A DNA stretch of 5,650 nt from Clostridiales bacterium (GTDB taxonomy: Bacteria > Bacillota > Clostridia > Christensenellales > Aristaeellaceae). The stretch spans positions 1 to 5,650 of the forward strand of contig JAAZAQ010000002.1 in the NCBI GenBank assembly GCA_012514225.1, written 5' to 3'. The position numbers and the translations under genes were made by a program. The first letter of the stretch is position 1, and every line of letters begins with the position of its first letter. Below, piece by piece: positions 1-4,038 of this stretch. Under the pieces are notes generated by a model, which was not told the DNA's origin, ran no database searches, and saw only the letters and a list, made by a program, of their open reading frames with translations.

Positions 1-126
1 CAGGTCGACCCCGCTTTTGGCGGCGCCCCCCTGGTTCGCCGTCGTCGCCAGGCCGCCGCCGGCCCCTGACAATAGAAACGCTGCAACCAGCAGCGCCGCC
101 ACGCGTTTGGGTAGACTCGTCCTCAT
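1..126 (-). CDS. Secreted protein, N-terminal fragment with signal peptide (partial)
   Basis: Only the first 42 codons are inside the window; the gene continues past position 1. The ATG at 126 is preceded by AAAGGAGAG with a short T-rich spacer, a good ribosome binding site that fixes the start. The protein begins MRTSLPKR, a basic n-region. A hydrophobic stretch follows at about residues 9-26 (VAALLVAAFLLSGAGGGLA), then a small polar region (TTANQGGAAKSGVDL). This is a classic Sec signal peptide with plausible signal peptidase I sites after LA (residue 27) or TTA (residue 30). There is no cysteine near the cleavage site, so it is not a lipoprotein. The exported protein probably acts in the cell envelope or outside the cell. 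Its function cannot be read from this fragment. The gene has its own intergenic region and does not form an operon with ileS, which ends about 420 bases upstream of this start. Confidence 0.75.
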   Translation of the reverse strand, partial: MRTSLPKRVAALLVAAFLLSGAGGGLATTANQGGAAKSGVDL

Positions 127-250
127 GAAAAACTCTCCTTTTGTGGCCTTGGTCTTCCCGTTTTCAGGCTTTCAAGGCGCGGGAATTCACCGATCGCTGT
201 GGGTGCCGATAAAAAATCAATATAATCAATTCATTTATGAGAGGTACACA

Positions 251-388
251 ATGAAAAAAATCCACTGCCTTTTAGAGCTTCCAATGATAAAAATTGAAAG
301 CAAACAAGCGACAGATTGTTTGTTATCATATATTCCGCAACCGGTTTCGTCAAGCGCCGGCGGCGCCGAATCCTGCTTTTTTATATGA
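251..388 (+). CDS. Possible small protein, 45 residues, unknown function
   Basis: This is an ATG-to-TGA ORF of 45 codons. It begins MKKIHCLLELPMIKIE and ends SSSAGGAESCFFI. A modest Shine-Dalgarno-like GAGAGG (239-244) lies 6 nt upstream of the ATG, and a perfect TATAAT at 221-226 could serve as a -10 box, though a matching -35 is not evident. The codons are AT-rich (AAA, ATA, TTA, TAT), unlike those of ileS and recD2. Three cysteines sit at residues 6, 23 and 42, and the last ten residues pair a Ser/Gly/Ala stretch with a Cys-Phe-Phe-Ile end. I recognise no family. A leader-plus-core arrangement as in ribosomally made modified peptides is conceivable, but no maturation or export gene is visible. 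It could equally be a chance ORF in an AT-rich regulatory region. Confidence 0.3.
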   Translation: MKKIHCLLELPMIKIESKQATDCLLSYIPQPVSSSAGGAESCFFI

Positions 389-397
389 TTCGCACCC

Positions 398-410
398 CTT
401 GTCGGACAAG
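398..410. repeat. Short perfect palindrome CTTGTC-G-GACAAG
   Basis: Six-base arms CTTGTC (398-403) and GACAAG (405-410) flank a single central base. The right arm recurs as GGGGACAAG at 423-431, so CCCCTTGTC (395-403) can also pair with that second copy over nine bases. The site lies just after the stop of the small ORF. It could be an operator half-site arrangement or a weak hairpin. There is no T-tract, so it is not an intrinsic terminator. Confidence 0.4.
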
Positions 411-483
411 ATGAATCGGAATGGGGACAAGCAGACGCCGTGACGGATTCGCCGGCCCCTGCGCCGCCCTCTCCCGCCCTGTG

Positions 484-500
484 CCTGCCGGCCCGGCAGG
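484..500. repeat. GC-rich inverted repeat
   Basis: CCTGCCG (484-490) and CGGCAGG (494-500) form a seven-base-pair hairpin with a three-base loop. It lies directly beyond the probable ileS terminator when read on the minus strand. It has no T-tract on either side, so it may be part of the 3' structure of the ileS message or mere GC-rich background. Confidence 0.35.
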
Positions 501-531
501 AAAGCCCGCGGGCATCCGGCGCCGCGGGCTT
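501..531 (-). terminator. Probable rho-independent terminator of ileS
   Basis: Read on the minus strand, AAGCCCGCGG (531-522) pairs perfectly with CCGCGGGCTT (511-502) over ten base pairs around a ten-base loop. The hairpin begins 14 bases after the ileS stop codon. The trailing tract is short (TTT, then CC), weaker than a textbook terminator. The position and the GC-rich stem still make termination of the ileS transcript the best explanation. Read on the plus strand, the stem is followed by TGTCGTTT, which is less convincing. Confidence 0.6.
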
Positions 532-545
532 GTCGTTTAAATGGT

Positions 546-3500
546 TCAGGCCTTCCGCACGCTCAGCAGGGCCTTTTTCCCGTTGACGTCCCACTCCTGC
601 GGGAAGGCGCCGGGGGCGGGTTCGGCGGCCTCCAGGGAGAGGGCGAGCACCACCTCGGCGATCATCCCGCGGTGGGCGGCAATCGCGGATTCCACCTCCG
701 GCTCCGCCCGGTAGGTGACCCGGATGCGGTCGGTCACCTCGAACCCGGCATCCCGCCGCATGGTCTGCAGCTTGCTGACCACCTCGCGGGCGAAGCCCTC
801 GCTCACCAGCTCCGGCGTCAGCGCGGTCAGAAGGCCCACGGTCACGCCGCGGTTTTCCTGGGATACCAGGTCCTCCCGCTGCGTAGCCTCCACCAGCACG
901 TCGTCCTTTGCGAGGGTGATGGCCTCGCCGTCCAGGTCCAGCGTCAGGCCCTCCCCCCGGTCGAAGGCCGCGACCGCGGCCGCGCCGTCCGCCTGGGAGA
1001 GCAGCTGGCTGACCCGGCCCAGGCGCTTCCCGAAGCGGGGCCCGAGGGTCTTGAGCTGGGGCTTGAGCCGGTAGCCGGTGAAGGCGCCCGCGTCCTCGGT
1101 GAAGACGATTTCCTTGACGTTGAGCTCGTCCTTGGCCAGTTCGGCGTATTCCGGGCCGAAGGACGCTCCGCGGACCAGCAGGCGGGAGAGGGGCTGGCGC
1201 ACCTTGAGCCCCGCCAGGCTGCGGCAGGCGCGGCCCAGCTGGACGACCTCCAGCAGCGCGGCCATCTGCCGCTCCATCCCCGCGTCCACCCGGCCTTCCT
1301 CAAAGGCGGGGAAGGGGCTCAAGTGCACGGACTCCGGCGCGTCCTTGTCCCAGGTGCGCACGGCGTTCTGGTAGATGGCCTCCGCCATGAAGGGCGTGAA
1401 GGGCGCGGTCAGCCGGGACAGGGTTTGAAGCACCGTGTACAGGGTGGCGAACGCCGCCTCCTTGTCCCCCGCCATGCCCTTGCCCCAGAAGCGGGCGCGC
1501 CCGCGGCGGATGTACCAGTTGGACAGGTCGTCCACCAGGCTGTCGATGGCGGCGGCGCTCTCGGGCACCCGGTAGGCGGAAAGGCCCTCGTCCACCGCGC
1601 GCACGGTAGAGTGCAGGCGGCTTAGAATCCACCGGTCCATCAGGGTGAGCTCCGCCTTTTCAAGCGGGTGCTCCCCCGGCACGAAGCCGTCGATGTCCGC
1701 GTAGAGGATATAAAAGGCGTAGGCGTTCCACAGCGTGCACATGAAGCGGCGCTGGGCCTCGCCGACCGCCTCCCCGTAAAAGCGGCTGGGCAGCCAGGGC
1801 GCGCCGGCGGTGTAGAAATACCAGCGCACGGCGTCGGAGCCGTATTGCCCGATGACCTCGAAGGGGTCCAGGACGTTGCCCAGGTGCTTGGACATCTTGC
1901 GGCCGTCCTTGTCCTGCACATGGCCCAGCACCAGGCAGTTGCGGTAGGGCGACTGGCCGAACACCAGGGTGCCGATAGCCAGGAGGGAGTAGAACCACCC
2001 CCGCGTCTGGTCGACAGCCTCGGAGATAAAGTCCGCCGGGAAGCGGTCCAGGAACTCCTGCTTGTTTTCAAAGGGGTAATGCCACTGCGCGAAGGGCATG
2101 GAGCCGGAATCGTACCAGCAGTCGATGACCTCGGGCGTCCGCTTCATGTCCTTCCCGCACTCGGGGCAGGTCAGCACGACCTGGTCGATGTAAGGCCGGT
2201 GCAGCTCCTTCAGGCCATCCAGGGGGGCGGCGCTCATCCGCTCCAGCTCCTGCCGGCTGCCCGCCACGTGCATGTGGCCCTCCGGGCACAGCCAGACCGG
2301 CAGCGGCGTGCCCCAGTAGCGCTCGCGGGACAGCGCCCAGTCCAGCACGTTCTCCACGAAGTTGCCCATCCGGCCGTCCCGGACGTTTTCCGGGTGCCAG
2401 GCGATGCTCCGGTTGTTCTCGACCAGGCTGTCCTTGACCGCGGTCATGCGGATGAACCAGGTGGCGCGCGCGTAGTACATCAGCGGCGTGTCGCAGCGCC
2501 AGCAGTGCGGGTAGTTGTGCGCGTACAGCGCCTTTTTCTGCAGCTGGCCCCGCTCCTTCAGCTCCTTGAGGATACGGGCGTCCGCGTCCTTGATAAAGGC
2601 GCCCGCCCAGGGCGTGCCGGGGACGAACTTCCCCTGCGGGTCGACCAGCTGCACGAAGGGCAGCCCGCGCTCCCTGCCGATGCGGGCGTCGTCCTCGCCG
2701 AAAGCCGGCGCGATATGGACGATGCCGGTGCCGTCCTCCAGGGACACGTAGCCGTCCCCGACGACGTAAAACGCCTTCTCCTTCGTGTCCGCCAGGCGCC
2801 AGAGCGGCTCGTAGGCCATGCCCAGCAGCTTCCGGCCGGGGAAGGTTTCCAGCACCTCGATATGCTCGCGCTCCTCCGCGGAAAAGACGGCGGGCACCAG
2901 CGCGCGGGCCAGGATGAAGGTGTCCCCGCCCAGGCGAAAGCGGCCGTATTCCTCCTTCTCGTTGACGCACAGGGCGACGTTGGAGGGCAGGGTCCAGGGC
3001 GTGGTGGTCCAGGCCAGCAGCCAGGTCCGCTCCTCCCCCAGGACGGGGAAACGGACGTAGGCGGAATAGTCCTCCACCTCCTTGTAGCCCTGGGCGACCT
3101 CGTGGCTGGAGAGCGCCGTGCCGCAGCGGGGGCAGTAGGGGACGACCTTGTGCCCGCGGTAGAGCAGGCCCTTGTCCGCGATTTGCCTGAGGCTCCACCA
3201 GACCGACTCGATGTACTCGTCGTAATAGGTGACGTAGGCCTTGTCCATGTCCACCCAGAAGGCGACGCGCTCGGACATGTCCTGCCATTCCTTCAGGTAT
3301 TTCCAGACGGACTTCTTGCATTCCTGGATGAAGGGCTCGATGCCGTAGGCCTCGATCTGGTCCTTGCCGTCGATGCCCAGCTTTTTCTCGACCTCCAGCT
3401 CCACCGGCAGCCCGTGGGTGTCCCATCCGCCGATGCGGAAGACTTCCTTCCCCTTCATCGCCTGGTAGCGCGGGAAGAGGTCCTTCATCGCCCGGGTGAT

Positions 3501-3677
3501 GATGTGGCCGATATGCGGCTTGCCGTTGGCGGTGGGCGGCCCCTCGTAAAAGGTGAAGCGCTCCGCGCCCTGGTTCTGGCGCAGGCTCTTTCCCATGATG
3601 CCGTTTTCTTTCCAGAACGCGGCGATTTCCTTTTCGCGGGAAGCGAAATTCAGGTCGCTGGTGACTTTCTGATACAT
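546..3677 (-). CDS. ileS: Isoleucyl-tRNA synthetase, long type (IleRS2)
   Basis: This cytoplasmic class Ia synthetase attaches isoleucine to tRNA-Ile using ATP and edits misactivated valine. It is complete at 1043 residues, normal for the long, eukaryote-like type 2 family. Visible landmarks: PPTANGKPHIGH with HIGH at 55-58; GWDTHGLPVE; CxxC at 182/185, pairing with CxxC at 392/395 as a zinc site; and the CP1 editing domain (about 190-415) with WTTTPWT at 223-229 and GTGIVHIAPAFGEDD at 316-330. A second likely zinc cluster is C464, H468, C504 and C507. KMSKHLGN lies at 594-601. The anticodon-binding helical domain includes NWYIRRGR around 720-727, and a long C-terminal region follows. The ATG at 3677 is chosen because GGAGGG (3687-3682) lies 4 bases upstream and MYQKV resembles family N-termini. 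The reading frame stays open to 3842, but that extension only translates the T-box leader. An ATG at 3689 overlaps the ribosome binding site and is less likely. The gene stands alone, with a T-box before it and a terminator after it. Confidence 0.97.
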   Translation of the reverse strand: MYQKVTSDLNFASREKEIAAFWKENGIMGKSLRQNQGAERFTFYEGPPTANGKPHIGHIITRAMKDLFPRYQAMKGKEVFRIGGWDTHGLPVELEVEKKLGIDGKDQIEAYGIEPFIQECKKSVWKYLKEWQDMSERVAFWVDMDKAYVTYYDEYIESVWWSLRQIADKGLLYRGHKVVPYCPRCGTALSSHEVAQGYKEVEDYSAYVRFPVLGEERTWLLAWTTTPWTLPSNVALCVNEKEEYGRFRLGGDTFILARALVPAVFSAEEREHIEVLETFPGRKLLGMAYEPLWRLADTKEKAFYVVGDGYVSLEDGTGIVHIAPAFGEDDARIGRERGLPFVQLVDPQGKFVPGTPWAGAFIKDADARILKELKERGQLQKKALYAHNYPHCWRCDTPLMYYARATWFIRMTAVKDSLVENNRSIAWHPENVRDGRMGNFVENVLDWALSRERYWGTPLPVWLCPEGHMHVAGSRQELERMSAAPLDGLKELHRPYIDQVVLTCPECGKDMKRTPEVIDCWYDSGSMPFAQWHYPFENKQEFLDRFPADFISEAVDQTRGWFYSLLAIGTLVFGQSPYRNCLVLGHVQDKDGRKMSKHLGNVLDPFEVIGQYGSDAVRWYFYTAGAPWLPSRFYGEAVGEAQRRFMCTLWNAYAFYILYADIDGFVPGEHPLEKAELTLMDRWILSRLHSTVRAVDEGLSAYRVPESAAAIDSLVDDLSNWYIRRGRARFWGKGMAGDKEAAFATLYTVLQTLSRLTAPFTPFMAEAIYQNAVRTWDKDAPESVHLSPFPAFEEGRVDAGMERQMAALLEVVQLGRACRSLAGLKVRQPLSRLLVRGASFGPEYAELAKDELNVKEIVFTEDAGAFTGYRLKPQLKTLGPRFGKRLGRVSQLLSQADGAAAVAAFDRGEGLTLDLDGEAITLAKDDVLVEATQREDLVSQENRGVTVGLLTALTPELVSEGFAREVVSKLQTMRRDAGFEVTDRIRVTYRAEPEVESAIAAHRGMIAEVVLALSLEAAEPAPGAFPQEWDVNGKKALLSVRKA

Positions 3678-3681
3678 CCGG

Positions 3682-3687
3682 CCCTCC
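3682..3687 (-). promoter_or_regulatory. ileS ribosome binding site
   Basis: On the minus strand, GGAGGG is followed by CCGG and then ATG at 3677. This site decides between the ATG at 3677 and the in-frame ATG at 3689, because the latter's last base is the first G of the site itself. It starts right after the T-tract of the leader terminator, so it is transcribed only when the terminator is bypassed. Confidence 0.8.
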
Positions 3688-3689
3688 AT

Positions 3690-3716
3690 AAAAAATGCCG
3701 TCCCCTGTTGGGACGG
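3690..3716 (-). terminator. T-box leader terminator of ileS
   Basis: On the minus strand, CCGTCCC (3716-3710) pairs with GGGACGG (3704-3698) around a five-base loop (AACAG). After CA comes a run of six T (3695-3690). This is a clean intrinsic terminator. Its 5' arm, CCGTCCC, is the same segment that pairs with the T-box to form the antiterminator, so the two structures exclude each other. Uncharged tRNA-Ile should favour the antiterminator and let polymerase continue into ileS. Confidence 0.92.
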
Positions 3717-3892
3717 AATCTCCGCGGTACCACCCATTTTGGCGCAACGCGCCCGCTCCTGGCCCGGTAACGGCGGGCGGCCGTGGGGGATTGGCCCATG
3801 CTCCAGGGTGATTCGGCGGTGCTCCTCCGGCCGGGCTTCCACCCTCCCCGGCTCGCTTGCGGACTGCTGGCCCCGCCCGTCCCCTTCGTCGC
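3690..3892 (-). ncRNA. T-box riboswitch leader, isoleucine-specific
   Basis: The leader reads minus-strand mRNA and senses tRNA-Ile charging. Stem I: AGGG (3885-3882) pairs with CCCT (3808-3805) below the specifier loop, and GGCGG (3877-3873) pairs with CCGCC (3819-3815) above it. The specifier AUC (3812-3810) lies in the context GAAUCACC and names isoleucine. The distal arm GCCGGG (3852-3847) and CCCGGC (3835-3830) encloses the typical purine-rich GAGGGTGGAAG loop. Linker hairpins follow: ACGGC/GCCGT (3784-3780 with 3774-3770) and GGCGC/GCGCC (3753-3749 with 3745-3741). The T-box TGGGTGGTACCGCG is at 3736-3723. In the antiterminator, UGGG pairs with CCCA (3712-3709) and GCGG with CCGU (3716-3713), leaving the seven-base UGGUACC bulge that binds the tRNA acceptor end. 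The linker may contain further stem II pseudoknots that I did not resolve. The 5' end is set from the promoter and is approximate. Confidence 0.95.
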
Positions 3893-3898
3893 AAGGCG

Positions 3899-3927
3899 AT
3901 TATGCACGATGGCGGGGCGGATGTAAA
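3899..3927 (-). promoter_or_regulatory. Promoter of the ileS T-box transcript
   Basis: On the minus strand, TTTACA (3927-3922) as -35 is followed by exactly 17 bases and CATAAT (3904-3899) as -10. Each hexamer differs from the sigma-A consensus at one position. Transcription should start near 3892-3890, only a few bases before stem I of the T-box, which is the usual arrangement. Confidence 0.8.
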
Positions 3928-3928
3928 G

Positions 3929-3942
3929 CCCCGTATGCGGGG
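3929..3942. repeat. Hairpin CCCCG-TATG-CGGGG
   Basis: Five-base arms (3929-3933 and 3938-3942) flank a four-base spacer. The dyad lies immediately upstream of the ileS -35 box, between the two divergent promoters. It could be an operator or chance GC pairing. Confidence 0.35.
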
Positions 3943-3950
3943 AGGGCGGA

Positions 3951-3983
3951 CGAGGCGGCAAAAGCCGCCGGGGGAACGCCTCG
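3951..3983. repeat. Nested inverted repeats between divergent promoters
   Basis: An inner perfect hairpin, GGCGGC-AAAA-GCCGCC (3954-3969), overlaps an outer seven-base inverted repeat, CGAGGCG (3951-3957) with CGCCTCG (3977-3983). The arms share bases 3954-3957, so the two pairings compete. The outer repeat ends exactly against the recD2 -35 box at 3984. This placement would suit a regulator-binding site, but no regulator is known from the window, and such pairing is easier to get by chance in GC-rich sequence. Confidence 0.4.
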
Positions 3984-4012
3984 TTTACCGGCACAATCCG
4001 AACTGGTATAAT
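3984..4012 (+). promoter_or_regulatory. Promoter of recD2, extended -10
   Basis: TTTACC (3984-3989) as -35, a 17-base spacer, and a perfect TATAAT (4007-4012) preceded by TGG (4004-4006), which makes an extended -10. Transcription should start near 4019, giving a very short leader of about 20 bases before the TTG start codon. It fires away from the ileS promoter; the two -35 boxes are 56 bases apart. Confidence 0.82.
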
Positions 4013-4025
4013 GCCTGTGGCAATA

Positions 4026-4032
4026 AAGGAGG
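4026..4032 (+). promoter_or_regulatory. recD2 ribosome binding site
   Basis: AAGGAGG lies six bases before TTG at 4039. It decides the start: an in-frame TAA at 4024-4026 lies just upstream and no ATG or GTG occurs between it and the TTG. Confidence 0.8.
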
Positions 4033-4038
4033 GCGGCA

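Larger units (their letters stand above)
127..545. other. Intergenic region with AT-rich island and inverted repeats
   Basis: This stretch lies between the 3' end of ileS and the start of the secreted-protein gene. Positions about 205-390 are markedly AT-rich compared with the GC-rich genes around them. They contain a perfect TATAAT at 221-226 (plus strand) without a convincing -35, and runs of A and T. On the minus strand, AT-rich stretches between about 210 and 250 could hold the promoter of the secreted-protein gene, but I could not find a -35/-10 pair with good spacing. From 390 on, the sequence is GC-rich again and holds a short palindrome (398-410), a GC hairpin (484-500) and the probable ileS terminator (502-531). 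Apart from the small ORF at 251-388, I see no coding potential that I would defend. Confidence 0.6.

Noticed and set aside
17..250. Longer version of the small plus-strand ORF starting at 17
   Set aside because: The upstream part is antisense to the signal peptide gene and crosses its promoter region; only the ATG at 251 has a plausible ribosome binding site.
215..262. Minus-strand promoter for the secreted-protein gene
   Set aside because: TATATT at 224-219 looks like a -10, but no -35-like hexamer occurs at 16-18 bases upstream; not strong enough to annotate.
235..594. A 119-residue minus-strand ORF overlapping the end of ileS
   Set aside because: It overlaps the ileS 3' end and its terminator in another frame, lacks a ribosome binding site and resembles no family.
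672..1625. A 317-residue open frame on the plus strand
   Set aside because: It is antisense to the C-terminal half of IleRS, has no motifs and has no ribosome binding site I could defend.
1668..3770. A 700-residue open frame on the plus strand opposite ileS
   Set aside because: It is fully antisense to a protein with every IleRS signature. Long antisense frames are common in GC-rich genes; the translation is rich in Val, Leu, Ala, Gly, Arg and His without recognisable motifs.
3678..3842. N-terminal extension of ileS upstream of 3677
   Set aside because: The open frame upstream translates T-box, antiterminator and terminator sequence. The ribosome binding site and family N-termini support 3677.
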